Shown: positions 24,990-36,448 of the stretch, piece after piece
Numbering within the stretch: the first letter of the stretch is position 1
Layout: each line of letters begins with the position of its first letter
NCBI GenBank assembly: GCA_907163375.1
Contig: CAJQUW010015469.1
Span: forward strand, 124,001-188,000
Reading direction: 5' to 3'
DNA length: 64,000 nucleotides
Origin: Prostheceraeus crozeri
Lineage: Eukaryota; Platyhelminthes; Polycladida; Euryleptidae
The notes under the pieces: model-generated
What the model was told of the DNA's origin: nothing
Seen by the model: the letters and a program-made list of their open reading frames with translations, nothing else
Database searches by the model: none
Made by a program: the position numbers and the translations under genes

Positions 24990-26340
24990 ATGTTTGGCTG
25001 ACCTCGATATTTCTCGACATTACAACTTGCGCAATCATTTTAGACTCATATACGCTTGACAATGGAGAACGGGACAACGCAACATTTCAGCTTGGATTTA
25101 CGCTCATAACTGAGTTCTTGCACATTTCCTACACAAAATTCCTTAATTGAGAGTTGGACGTGATGATCAATAGAGCTCACCAAGCACATATCAAGAACAA
25201 TTGATTGCAAACATTACGAAACCGAAGCATGAGGGTCTGATTTCAAGTCAATTGCTCGAAGGTGTCAAAAGCAAGGAGTCACATAGATTGTCCAATTTGA
25301 TGAAAAGCTGCACGTTTGATGAAATCAATCTGAACTTTGCACAGTTTTATCATAATGGAACTTAGCTCATGGAACAGCTTAGAAACTATGAATGATAACT
25401 TTCATCTGCCACATTTTTTCGGTGTAACTGGTATAATACTGTATTCACGCACGTATAGAATGAGATTCGTCCCTCTGTTCTAAGTCTGCGTGTGGGTATT
25501 TACAGGAGACAATAATTTGGAAAATATTATGTCCCTAAGTATGTCAAAATTGAATACGTAAATAACATCGCCACTTAACTGGAATGAAAAAAATGAGTGT
25601 AAATCATGCGACTTTCGACATATTAGACAATCTTGTCGCGCACCAGTCACCACAACTCGTAATACTATTGATTTTCTGTCGATTACTATTCTCATTGCAT
25701 TGAGTCTGGTACGAACAATTTCTCGAGTGATATTCATCCAGTAATAATAAAGAATGATTTAAACAGAAACTAGCTATTCAAATCACTATATCAATCGAAT
25801 AAACATACATCGTTTGCGATCGCCTACATTAGCTTAACTACATGTAGGCCCTAATTGTTTTGTTACAGATGTTTTTGATTTTTCTATATGTTTAAGATTC
25901 CTTTTAATTTCATCGTGCAATATTTCGAATATTTTTAAGATTACATGAATATTCAATTTTCAGATTTCAAAAAGTGTGATAAAAAGTGTCCATAAAAGTA
26001 AAACTTGCAAAAGTAAAAAACATGGTATCACATTTTGGTAAAAAGTCTTCACGTTTTTGATAGATTTCTCATTGCGATGGATCATTTCAAATGCTTGCGC
26101 TTTTGCGTATCAAGAAACTTCTAATTAATGAGCTTTAATTTCATTTCAAAGGCTAATATTTCATTTACCAAGGTAGGATTCTGGCCCTTTCGTATAGTCT
26201 TACCTTCAATCTAATGATTATTATTTTTTTTTGAAGTGTAATTGCAATCAAATACCTGAATATTGTCATTGAGTCCTCAAGACCGACGTCGCTAATTATA
26301 TTAATTGGGCAGCTTTTATCAAATTTGCATTTGTATTAGG
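24990..26340. other. Intergenic, nothing recognised
   Basis: Only short open frames; no repeat or gene signal that I can support. Confidence 0.45.
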
Positions 26341-26345
26341 GCTGT

Positions 26346-26405
26346 GTGCGGTGCACCAGTTCACCGGTTCTTCTGCTTTCACCGGTACTTGACCCGGTGC
26401 ACCGC
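26346..26405. repeat. Imperfect inverted repeat with GCGGTGCACC arms
   Basis: The arms GCGGTGCACC and GGTGCACCGC enclose a second inverted pair, ACCGGT..ACCGGT. The sequence before it, TAGGGCTGTG, resembles the terminus of some hAT elements. It may be a solo transposon end. Confidence 0.45.
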
Positions 26406-29356
26406 AATGTGGGAATTTCGATAAAATTGACGTTTTACTGCATACTTTCTATTATCATTAATTCATTTTATCTGCTATCTTAGTCACAGATAATTAAAGA
26501 GAAAACCATTTTAAGTATACAACATAATTTTCTGATCCAACCAGGAGAGCATTATTCAATTCTATTCATCATTTCAATTCAAATTATAAATTTCTATATC
26601 TTCTAAATTAAACTTTCTAAATTTCACGTCTCTATCATAAAATAACCGAAGGATTTCTTGATGTTGAGAAAAAGTGAAACGTGATGAACATTAGATAATT
26701 CAAGTTAATGATAAATCATTATAGGCCATGAAATCTTAATTCAAGTGACCTCAAAATTTCAGGATCTCATAGTGAATATTGCGTACCCTCCTCTAACAGC
26801 CAGCGATCCGCCCGAAAGATTTTTCTGCATCCTGTGCTGTCACATCAGAGACAGACAACTTGAAAACCTAGTACTGTTGACTGAGATGCTGATCTTGCTG
26901 CAGCAACTGGTAGATAACAGTGACGCTACTTCGAATCTAGTGTATATACTTCTTGATGTGTTCAAGCGCTTTCTTTTATTATACTGACCTTTGATATTAA
27001 GAGAATCAATAATAACCCATGACTTCGTCCGCCACTTACTTAGTGTTTTATAGTCACTGTAATTTTTCACCAGTTTTTGTTTAATATCTAGCATATATAA
27101 TTTCCTCTTCCATCTAGCCGTCATCTAGTTTTCCAAGGTTCCATTATAGATATCATAAGCACGTCCGGGTTAAGTATGATGAGATTCACTTGCAAGTATT
27201 GGCAAAATATATGAAATTTGCATTGAATTCTAGAAAATATGAACGCTTATTGATGACAAGTTTGGCGAGCTCATTGTCCCAGACTTTTATACGTCAGCTC
27301 GTGGTCATCAATGTAAACTCAAAAGATAAGTATTTAACCTGTAGTGGAGAGAGTTCTCAATTGACGTCGCAAATAGCTGGAATTTCCTCACAAGTGAAGA
27401 AGTAAATCTCTCTTTAGTGAATCACTTTAAACAGGTTTGCACGTCGCAGAAAAAAAGTACCATCAGCATAGTAAGTGATCAAATTATTCATCTGGGAACT
27501 TTTATCGCTAGAAAAACTTTTATTATACTGGAACTTGTTGAACACTTAAAGCTTTCTTGTGGAGGCGGGATATACACGTACGTAGATATGCGCATATATT
27601 AGTGTTGTATAAATGTTATTATTGCATCAATTCCCGTTTGGGTCATTATTTTGATTATCTTTTTCAACTTGTTTGCGTTTGATTGACTTTGAAAATGCAG
27701 TCAACATTGTCATAAATTTGTGAAGTTGGCCTTCAACTCATAAGACTGGTAAATAAGTCATTACGAGTATTACTGCTCATCACACAAAACATGATATCAA
27801 AGTGCGAATGATTGCATTGTGTAATATTGTATTGTAAATAGGTAACTCTCGCTTATACGGAGTACCGGTGGGTCTACCATTCATGCACTTCATGTATGCT
27901 ATGTGGAGGTTGAATAATGTCTAATGACATAAGTTGACTAAATAATGTCTGACGATCAAAGTCTTAACCGACCGGTAAAGAGACGCCAGCCCCCGTTCCA
28001 TCCCCGACCGGCCGTTTTTGATGACGTCGGCTGGTTCCAGCCCTACCGTACCCCAAATGTTATTAGAAAACTTATCTTTATTAAAAATTAGTTTTTGTCA
28101 TTGTAAATGGCTTCAATGACTTCTAAGACAATATCATAGCACCAACTATTTTGCACAAGTCCATCTCAACGCAACAAGCATTTTATTTTGCTCAACTTCG
28201 CTCTTGATTTGAAATCATTCAAAACATTTTCAGCAAATTTGACTTTTGGACCGATGCTTTTGTGTATACGACAGAAAATTCTACAAAATCATGTCAAAAA
28301 TCTTTCGAGTTTGAAGTTTGCAGCACGTAATATTTAAAGAGGACTTAAATTGCATGACTGTAAGGTCCTATTTGATTGGTCCATTTCATTAATGGCTAGC
28401 GGGTATTGCTTGGCTAAGCAAGTTGTATTGCATGAAAATAAGCTTAAGTAGGCCTATTTAAGCTTCCTTTGAATCCAATCAAGATTCGATTCCACTCGAA
28501 AATTATCCATTCGCAAGTCCCTGGTTTTAAACCAATAACTTTGAATATTGCAAACGTTTTATAGTTCTGCAAAGGTACCATTGTGTTTTTAACTGACACG
28601 CGAATACTTGATTTCAATCTCAAGATGACCGATGGAATGTAATGGAAACGTACTTACAAGTTTCATGATACAAGTTTATTGTCATCGAATTGAGAGAATA
28701 AAGAAAGAGATTCCATTCCATATACTTTTAGTTGGAAACCACCTTCCGATCAATTTTACCGAAAACGCTGTGGGTATTATCAAGGCTGACACCACGTGCT
28801 CAATGCTAAGAGATTCTTAAGTTTCCGAACGGTAACAACTTGCTTTGGTGCGCGTGTGACCTCACATTGCCTTTGGAGTTCATCAAAACATTGCGATTAG
28901 CTTATGCCTCTTTATATCAGTTTCAGAGATCAAAGATAACAAAATTCTAAGTTTCTTTTTGAACCTGTGCTAATTTGCAGACAAAATCAAAATTGCGACA
29001 ATTGAAACGAGATTGAGCTGAATGATTACATTTAAAATAATGCTATTTTTCTAAGTAACCTTTGCGATATCTCGTTAGGTAGATTGACGATTCAAATAAA
29101 ATATTCATTGAACGATTCATTCATTGACGATTCATTGAAATAAGGACTGGCATAAATAAGAGACTGAAGACAAATGTTCAGTTGCAGCAAAGTTTCTTCG
29201 TCTAATTTTTCCGAATAAAAAGTGCATTTCATTCAGCTCGAAACTTATTCGCTACCGGTTTAAAACTTGATGTCTTACATGAAAATATGAAATTCCCGCT
29301 AGTCTATGCCAGAGAAGATAAAAACATGTAATTGGGGCACTCTCTGTGGTCTGTAT
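26406..29356. other. Intergenic, nothing recognised
   Basis: Short open frames up to 94 codons on both strands, none with a known domain. One frame near 26760-26987 follows an acceptor-like TTTCAG and reads as a leucine-rich helical stretch, but I cannot tie it to a gene. Confidence 0.4.
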
Positions 29357-29430
29357 CAGAGTTGTCCAAAATGTGGCCCAAGGGCCGCATACGATCCGCG
29401 GCTTCAACCATTGCGGGCCACGTCCACTTC
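29357..29430. mobile_element. hAT transposon terminus
   Basis: CAGAGTTGTCCAAAATG is followed by GGCCCAAGGGCCGCAT and GATCCGCGGC, the typical end of Charlie/hAT-5-type elements (CAGGGGTGTCCAA...GGCCCG.GGGCCGC). A hAT transposase C-terminal relic lies 0.8 kb downstream and may belong to it. No partner end was found. Confidence 0.55.
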
Positions 29431-29663
29431 TTGAAAATTTTAGAAATTGTTTCATTTTTGACATCTGTGGAGTTACGTTGAAAATTGATCTCGTGTTTTT
29501 CTAAATTATATATTTCAAGTTTGTATTGCAAATTTAGATTTTTTGATGATGCTAGCATAAGCAATTGCTGAAGCCCTTTATACCCTGATACTTCGGCAAG
29601 CGATTTGAAGATTTCCAGAGCATTGAGAAAATTTTCAATGCATTCAATGCTCCGCTAACGGTA

Positions 29664-29830
29664 AGTAAGTAAGTAATGCGTTTATTGAAAGTAAATAGAA
29701 ATCAAATATACAAACATAGAGAAATAGCAAATCAGCAGGAACTTACATATAAGATGATCACTTTCTGTAACATAGGCTTTGACTAATACATTCGACAATA
29801 ATGGAGAAATCAGATTTCAGCAGCGCTATC
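29664..29830 (-). repeat. Probable LINE or SINE 3' tail
   Basis: On the minus strand the sequence ends TTTCAATAAACGCATTAC followed by a (TTAC)n run. A short unit tail after an AATAAA-bearing 3' UTR is the style of CR1/L2-like LINEs and the SINEs that copy their tails. No coding part is seen. Confidence 0.4.
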
Positions 29831-30204
29831 AATCAAACAATACCAGATAAAAAATGAATTCTGACGTCTAGACGTTGAAAAATGCGGTAAACAAAAATGT
29901 CCAGTACAAGGCATTTTTGGAGGCACATGTTCATATAAAGGATTAGTTGGAGATCTACACTTAGTAAACACACAACAAACTTTTATGCATATTATCGAAA
30001 TCAGGGATGATTGAGCATTTACATTCTTAGCTGCAAACTACACCATGAGCGCGTTTTCGAAATTCTGTGGGATATTTCAGTTGATAGACCACAAAACAAG
30101 AGTTGCATACATGAAAAGCGCAACGATACAACTGTGGAATACTTCTAGTAACTTTTCTTTGGAAACATATAGCTTTACAGTGCGTATCACATACAAACGA
30201 CGAG

Positions 30205-30540
30205 TTGCAGACAGTTAAATGTTATCAAAATGCTTGTTCCACTTTAAGTGGAAGTTCCACTTTAATTATATCAGAAGCAGATGGAACTTTACAACTTCAA
30301 TTGTGTGACTTACAAGGTGATCAGTTTTCCCTAACTAAAGCTACTCTACCAGTCAATCAATTTTGGTCTTTTCTTTCTGAAGATCACTTCCCTAATTTGC
30401 GCCGGCTTTGGATTACGTTTTCACTCAATGTTTGGAAACACTTGTCCTTGTCAGTCAAACATTTCCCACAATAAAGTAGATCAAATCCAGAGTGCCCCAA
30501 CCTCAGTTGACGCAGAGAGGATGGCCTCCAAAGTACAGCA
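30205..30540 (+). pseudogene. hAT (hAT-5-like) transposase C-terminal relic
   Basis: The frame reads LQLQLCDLQGDQFSLTKA, then FWSFLSEDHFPNLRRL, which matches the ELQ.ELIDLQ.D..LK..F...FY..L....FP.LR block of hAT transposases of the GTF2IRD2/ZBED-like type. A frame change follows, after which MFGNTCPCQSNISHNK matches the C-terminal dimerisation block (MFGSTY.CE..FS.MK). It is a fragment with at least one frameshift and no zinc finger or DDE core, so it is inactive. Confidence 0.65.
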
Positions 30541-32400
30541 ACTTATAAGTAACTAGCAGTAACAAAGTACATTAACTTGTAAGTGACCTGTGTCGTCTGT
30601 ATAAAACTTGCTTCTATGAATGAATTTGGAAAAAATTGCTATTCGAAATATTACGGTACGTCTAATAGAAGGGTAAAAAGTGAAAAAGTTGAAATAATCG
30701 ATTGTGAACTACAGTCCGCGACGACTTTATTTCCTAGCCGAATGTTGCCCGCTCCCGCATTAAGTTCAGACAACCGTGGTCTATACGAAAGTATGAAATT
30801 AACTGATTTTTTTGAAAATTACGTTGCATCTACAATTCTTAAGCTTTTATAATTTTTGTGCTACTGTTACCTAAAATAAGTAGACTTAGAAGATTTTAAA
30901 ATGAAAATTGGAATGTAATTTGTTGCCTATTACCGATCGGAAATGTCACTTTACAAAGCTCAATTTTCAAAGTAGAAAACATCATCTGAAGAACATTGTG
31001 GTGTCATCACCATATGAAACCTAATATAAGTTATGAATTATCCCCATTTCTGATCATCTTTGACCTTTGATTTTTCTTTCCTATACAGATAGTGTTAGAA
31101 TATTTCTGCAGGATAGAGGAATGTGCGCATCTGAAAATATTGCACCCATTCCACTTGATTTCATTCAAGCACTTCACATTCCTGACCTAACTGTATCTGA
31201 ACCATCACTGAGCAGACAGTTCCATCATCTGAATTTACCTTGTCCTCATTTGTCTTCCCAATAACAATCTCAAATAAGAGTCTCTCTATCCAAAACAAAG
31301 TCGGTACTGGATCTCACAAATCTTTGATTGTCTTCCTTTCCTCACATACCTCAGAAATGTCGAAGGCGTGTCCTCAGAGACAGAAAAGCTGCCGGGTGAT
31401 GTTACGATGCAAATCATGCGGCCCACTGGTTTGCGCAAACAGCGCTATGGTTTTGTTGTTTCCGCTCTTCGACCTGTTGCCGACAATCGTGCAGGTGCGG
31501 GAAGGACAAGGCAGATGGGAGATAGAAGGGGCGTTGGTTTCCGAACGAAGGTCGCTCGCTGCTCGAATTGTGTTAGGTCAACCGACGATGAAAGTTATGT
31601 TATTGATAGAAACTAGTTGAGTTGAACGCGAAATTGTGAATGAAATTTCGAGAATGATAGTTGAATGTTTGAAGAAGTTTTCACAAAATTGGCATTCTTT
31701 TAAAAATAAATACTTTGGCATTAGGATGACGTGCATTGCAAGAATAAATTTGAAAACTGATGTGAACTGTCGATGGAGATTTATGGATCTTTGACTGTGA
31801 ACTGCTTGATAGTTAATGTTAATAATACGAGAGGCCTTATCATACAATTATCAAAGACTGGAATAACTACACACTGGTATGGGAATTGTAAACAAGAGAT
31901 CATGGGATCCCGTAGTTCTAAGCACGAGGATTCGCCCTCTGGATCCAGGGATGCATTTACTAGCTATTGGCTAATTTGCTAGTTTAGTAGCTTTTACTCT
32001 TTTGTGAGTGAAAACCGAATTCAGTAGTATCGGTATACATGTGTGATTGTCGGCATCATGTGTTCCAAGTATTCTAGTCCAGTGTGCAGAGAAATGTGCA
32101 AAATTCCAAACATATATACATACCTACAGTAGGGGACATACAGTAGGGGACACCTTACTTTCCATGAACTTTTAAACTATTTTTCGATATATATGGAGAT
32201 ACTAGCTAATTTAAGAATACATGCATTTATTCATTCTTTGAGCGTTGAATTTCATATTTTAACTACATTCAATGACAAATTTCAGACAAAATCAATAATA
32301 AAAACTAATTGAACTGTTTCTTTCTGTCTCATATTGACAACTCATTGACAATGTAGCGTTAACAACATTCACCAATCAGAAAAACAAGACAATCTTCTGT
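30541..32400. other. Intergenic, nothing recognised
   Basis: Open frames up to 126 codons (31240-31620) overlap one another in different frames and have no recognisable domain. No repeat could be supported. Confidence 0.4.
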
Positions 32401-32406
32401 CCGCAA

Positions 32407-32690
32407 GAAAATGGGTGGTCAGCTGGTGCAACGTGGCGTCAGTGTTCCTACTCACACCGTGCAAAGAAGACTCAATCAATTGTGTTGCAAGTCTGTTAAG
32501 CCAGCGAAAAAACCCAAATTAACCCCAGCAATAAAGGCAAAGCATCTCCAGTTTGCCCGCGACTATGCGAATCGTCCAGGTGAGTTTTGAAGAACAGTGT
32601 GCTTCAGTGATGATAGTCAATTTGAGTGTCAGACAGCAACCTGGAGACGCGTCTGACCTCAAGGAATGCAAATTTGACCAGGGACTGTAA
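32407..32690 (+). pseudogene. Tc1/mariner-type transposase fragment
   Basis: One frame reads KMGGQLVQRGVSVPTHTVQR then RLNQLCCKSVKPAKKPKLTP and KHLQFARDYANRPGEF, which matches the second helix-turn-helix and the start of the catalytic domain of Tc1-like transposases (VS..TV.RRL...G......KKP.LT...K..RL.FA..H). A stop follows, then RTVCFSDDSQFECQ, matching the first catalytic block (V.FSDES.F). The C-terminal half is missing. It is unrelated in sequence detail to the relic at 4551-5474. Confidence 0.65.
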
Positions 32691-33812
32691 AGTTGAACAG
32701 GGAGTGTAAAGTAATGTTCATGCGCTCTGAGGGCTATGGTAATAACAATTTTTCAACACATGCATGGAAAGAAATTATTGTTATAATTATCGTATTCATT
32801 TCACGGTGATTAAATTGTGATGTTAATGTTTTGTTAGAAATTACTGGTGTTTCAATATGATGAAACGGCTTACTAAATTGAAGTCATAGTTTATGAATTG
32901 AACAGAAACTTGAATTTCTGATTTTAAATTGAAGTAATTCGAATTGAATGCGAAATGCAAGTGATCAAGTATTTTAATTTCAACCCAAATTGCTTTAAAT
33001 AGGATGGTAGATGAATCAAGATTGATTTAAATGCAAATTAAAGTACAAATTAGGCGTTGATTTACTGATGTTTTGAATGTATAAGTTTAAGCGCACGTAT
33101 ACTATATCAGTTGAATGCTAAAATTGATTCTCAATTGAATCATCGCTTGAGTTGGACATCTGCTTGTATCAAATTGATTAAGATATCTCATGTAAATATT
33201 GTATGAAAGCGTTTATGCGATGTTCATGCATAATCAACAATATAAAATATAATAGGATGAATGTTCTTGCTATCGATCTCAATAATACTTACTGCAACAT
33301 TTCATTCATTTCGTCTTTTGACATCAAGTTATCATAATCTTGCAAATTCGACCGCTGTCGCATGAGACAAGATCTGCTAAATTAAGAGTCATCGACTCTC
33401 AGAATATGAATGATCGACCGACTTTTGCGAAAGATTCCCATAGTGTCCTCGTTCCTTTTGATCTTATTCATTGAGAAGGTTTGGATTCAAATTACCGATG
33501 CACTCAATGTTACAAAGCTTAAAAACGAATTCCCGGGAGGTATAATATTACAAGTGCCCCTTTAAGCGATGAATATCAATGCTGCTATAAATTATGATGC
33601 ATCCGTTTGATCAATTATATCATCTTTATTTGATATTCCAACTTGTAGTATTCATCAGTCATCGATGAACAACATTTCATAAAGGTTTAAAAGGTCTTTA
33701 TCATTGCATCGATCACAGAACCAAATTTATTGTATCATTTATAGTTCATCGTTTGAATTCGCTAATGTTCTCAAAAGAAGGATTTCCGTCATTTGAATGA
33801 AATTGCAAAAAA
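32691..33812. other. Left flank of the Polinton, AT-rich
   Basis: No gene seen. Between about 32860 and 33160 the words AATTGAA and TTCAATT are frequent, similar in style to the MITE subterminal regions, but no ends could be defined. Confidence 0.35.
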
Positions 33813-33949
33813 GCCATCAGTAGTAACCCCATTGCAGGCGCAAGGACAAAATGTGAAATGATGACTCAGCCCCCCCCTCTGGAAGGAAGGTGAGGGACAT
33901 GGCCAAGGATGTGCTGGGAGGAATGGGTCCGTGAGGAGAAAACTGTTCC

Positions 33950-34590
33950 CCCCCCTCGGCAGTGATCTTCCAACTTTGGTTGTAGAGATGGTAGAAAGTC
34001 GTGCAATAGCTCATTTGAAAGCTAAGAGTGAGAAAAAGGCAGTGAAAAGCTCAGTTTGGACTCATTTTCTTGGGTTTAGGGAGGAAAATGGCAGGAAACT
34101 GTCAGAGTTGGAAAAAGTCAGGTTTTGGAGGTTTTGAGATGAGAAAAGTCGTTTTTCGGGCAGAAGGAGTGCTCGGATGGGAAAATGGAGTGCAAATTCG
34201 GACGTTTTGGCCAATTTTGGGTCTAGGAACATCTTCCCAACTCAATCGGAGAGAAAAAATTTCTGACTCCCCCCTCGGGACCGATCTTCCAACTTTGGTT
34301 GTAGAGATGGTAGAAAGTCGTGCAATAGCTCATTTGAAAGCTAAGAGTGAGAAAAAGGCAGTGAAAAGCTCAGTTTGGACTCATTTTCTTGGGTTTAGGG
34401 AGGAAAATGGCAGGAAACTGTCAGAGTTGGAAAAAGTCAGGTTTTGGAGGTTTTGGGATGAGAAAAGTCGTTTTTCGGGCAGAAGGAGTGCTCGGATGGG
34501 AAAATGGAGTGCAAATTCGGACGTTTTGGCCAATTTTGGGTCTAGGAACATCTTCCCAACTCAATCGGAGAGAGAAAGTTCTGACTCCCC
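33950..34590 (+). repeat. 319-bp tandem repeat, left
   Basis: Two nearly identical 319-bp units begin near 33950 and 34269; a third, diverged start begins near 34586 and loses similarity after about 100 bases. Each unit begins with a C-run followed by TCGG and holds a GGGAGGAAAATGGCAGG segment. The same array is present in mirror form at 49978-50618. Confidence 0.85.
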
Positions 34591-34964
34591 CCTCGGGAGA
34601 CCTAGCTTCGATCTTGGCTTCCAGTGGACGGATTTTGTCGTGCCATAGCTCGTTTGAAAGCTAAGAGTTAGACAAATTCACTGAAAGAAACGGCTTGTTC
34701 ATATCTGCCTTCGTTTAGATGTGAGACGTCATTTAAGATTTTGGGAGATTGGCGAAAAACGACAGAGTTAGAATTTTGGACGTTTTGGGTTGTAGCTTCA
34801 AAACGAAGCATAGGATGGGAAAACGGATTTCAGATTTGGATTCAGCGTCAAATTCTACATGGAATTGGTGTATTTCCAGCTCAATCGGAGCACTAGAACC
34901 GGAGATAGACGGGTTTTTAGTGTTTGAATGATGGGTATTACGTCATCAGCTGATCGCCACACAC

Positions 34965-34972
34965 TATATAAG
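34965..34972 (+). promoter_or_regulatory. TATA promoter in left terminal repeat, with nearby splice donor
   Basis: TATATAAG is preceded by TACGTCATCAGCTGATCG, which holds an ATF/CREB-like TGACGTA site (on the other strand) and an E-box-like CAGCTG. About 50 bases downstream, TCAAAG|GTAGGT at 35019/35020 is a good splice donor, so transcripts from the repeat probably have a short leader exon. The mirror copy is at 49596-49603 on the minus strand. Confidence 0.55.
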
Positions 34973-35243
34973 CGGGAACCGACGGAGACTTTTCATTTAG
35001 AGGAGAGCGATTGTCAAAGGTAGGTCGTCTCTCTGAGCTCCGATGATAGCTTCGGACATTCCAAATTCCGGGTTTCTGTAAGAAACCGACTTAAAAAATT
35101 TCATTGCTGAAGTCAGCTAAGGCGTCAGACTTAGAGGTTCGCCCGGAGATGGCCTTCGTCTCCAGGCCATAAAAGACTCCAAAACTGTAAAGGCTTGTAA
35201 CTTTGCTTCTACAAGTCCGTTTGACTTGATTCAAAAAAGGTTC

Positions 35244-35936
35244 GGTTGCTATTGACCTGCCCTAAGTGATTAACTACTTATAAAATTTCATAAGTAGTGC
35301 TAAAAAGTTGAAAAATTTAAATTCAGTAGTTTTGGAGGTTTTCTGGGGTTTTCGACCCTGCTGAAGTCAATGAAAGGATTTTTAATGAGCCAGTCTTCTC
35401 ATGGACTAAGCGGCTTTTCACTGAAAGCGAGCAAGACACGGAGAGTTTTGCTGTAATATTCCACTGACAGGGTGTTCCTTCGGGACGGCGGACGATGCCG
35501 TAGTGATAAGTGTGGCAAGGGAGTGTGTCATAGTTTAGACCGAAACCGCTGGGGCAACTCATGTCTCATGTTGGGCATTTGACGCAGTTCTCAACGTAGC
35601 ACTTTGAACGCCAATCGGTTGAGTCTTAGCTATCTTGTCATGGGTGGCCTCTAAACATCTCCATTGCAAAACGCTGCTGAATCAAGCTCTCTACGGCTTG
35701 CTATCAAGCTGATCAAAGCAACGACTTGGGTCGTTTCCTCTTGTAAATAACTCCACCGGTTTTCATGTCAAAATCGGGGCCCGGATACCAACACAGTGAC
35801 ATGACGCACGCTCTGTCCGCCCGAGGTTGGATTTGTGGGTCGAGGCCTTGGAGCTGGGATAAGATCCCCTCTGAGTAATGCCTGTAACGGATTCAAGAGC
35901 TTAACACCCAAACGGTTGCTGGCTTGCTATCAGGCC
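35244..35936 (+). repeat. Three CTAT-loop hairpins in the left terminal repeat
   Basis: Small hairpins with loop CTAT: 35244-35257 (arms GGTTG/TGACC, two wobble pairs), 35696-35709 (arms GCTTG/CAAGC) and 35921-35936 (arms GGCTTG/CAGGCC, one G-U pair, followed by TTTTTT). Mirror copies are at 49311-49324, 48859-48872 and 48632-48647. They share the loop with three hairpins at 36263-36428. Confidence 0.5.
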
Positions 35937-36191
35937 TTTTTTCGTCTAGCCTCAGTAACTCAGGCTTGGCAACGTCTATCGCTTGTCATTGTAACTTGGT
36001 AAAAATGGGGCGGTTACTGCAAGCATTGACGTCAAACCTTTTCGCGTCATAGGGGAATCCGTCTTTGTGTTGGGAGTTGGTAACAGAAAGCACGGTGACT
36101 GCCGATGCCCATATATGGTAAAACTGCTGTTGTCAAGTTAAAAGCATGGCCAAATAAGGAAGGTCTGAATCATGGCTTTGTGGTCGCTGGG

Positions 36192-36199
36192 TATATAAA
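36192..36199 (+). promoter_or_regulatory. TATA box for the left inner gene
   Basis: TATATAAA sits ten bases inside the left terminal repeat. About 50 bases downstream, GACGAAAG|GTGAGT (36249/36250) is a consensus donor, and CTTTACAG at 36434-36441 is an acceptor eight bases before the ATG at 36449. This suggests a 192-base leader intron, 36250-36441. Confidence 0.55.
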
Positions 36200-36262
36200 C
36201 CGCGACTTTTCTCTAGTCTTCACTCCTGTTTCAAGTTGCAAGACGAAAGGTGAGTGCTCTGA

Positions 36263-36428
36263 CAAAGTTTGCTATCAAACTTTGGGATTTAGGATAAAGC
36301 TAGGAATCATACTCTTTAACTTTGTTTTACGATTTTATTCCAACGTTTGCTATCAAATGTTTGATGACTTAGTCTTTCAATGCATATCAGCAAGTAGTAT
36401 CCTGTAAACACTTGCTATCAAATTTTAC
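36263..36428 (+). repeat. Cluster of three CTAT-loop hairpins in a leader intron
   Basis: 36263-36284 has perfect 9-bp arms CAAAGTTTG and CAAACTTTG around CTAT. 36342-36361 has 8-bp arms (AACGTTTG, CAAATGTT) with one G-T pair. 36404-36428 has TTG/CAA around CTAT plus an outer GTAAA/TTTAC pairing across an internal loop. The constant core is TTG-CTAT-CAA; outer arm bases differ between copies while mostly staying complementary. All three fall inside the predicted 192-base leader intron. Confidence 0.6.
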
Positions 36429-36448
36429 TCTATCTTTACAGAATTGTC

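Larger units (their letters stand above)
33819..36182 (+). repeat. Left terminal inverted repeat of the Polinton
   Basis: 2,364 bases that match the complement of 48386-50749 almost perfectly (about ten differences by eye, the two C-runs differing by one base each in opposite directions). It contains a 319-bp tandem array, a TATA promoter with splice donor and three small CTAT-loop hairpins. The open frames inside (for example a 192-codon one over the array, and a 79-codon one at 35323-35562) are kept in both copies only because the DNA is identical, and I do not call them genes. Confidence 0.95.

Noticed and set aside
31240-31620. 126-codon frame with an overlapping 82-codon frame
   Set aside because: Two overlapping frames, no domain, no splice or promoter support; likely chance.
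34070-34648. 192-codon open frame across the 319-bp array, present in both terminal repeats
   Set aside because: It exists because the tandem unit happens to be open in two frames; both overlapping frames are open, and the second copy is only the mirror repeat. No domain or codon signal.
35323-35562. 79-codon frame identical in both terminal repeats
   Set aside because: Identity follows from the near-identical DNA and says nothing about coding; no domain, no start context.
35921-35942. Hairpin followed by TTTTTT that resembles a histone 3' stem-loop or a Pol III stop
   Set aside because: Same 6-bp stem and 4-base loop size as histone stem-loops, but loop and core bases differ and the other hairpins of the family lack the T-run. 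Kept only as part of the CTAT-loop family.
36404-36428. GATA-factor site (TGATAG on the minus strand) as full explanation of the CTAT-loop motif
   Set aside because: It would explain the core but not the complementary arms that vary between copies; kept as an alternative only.
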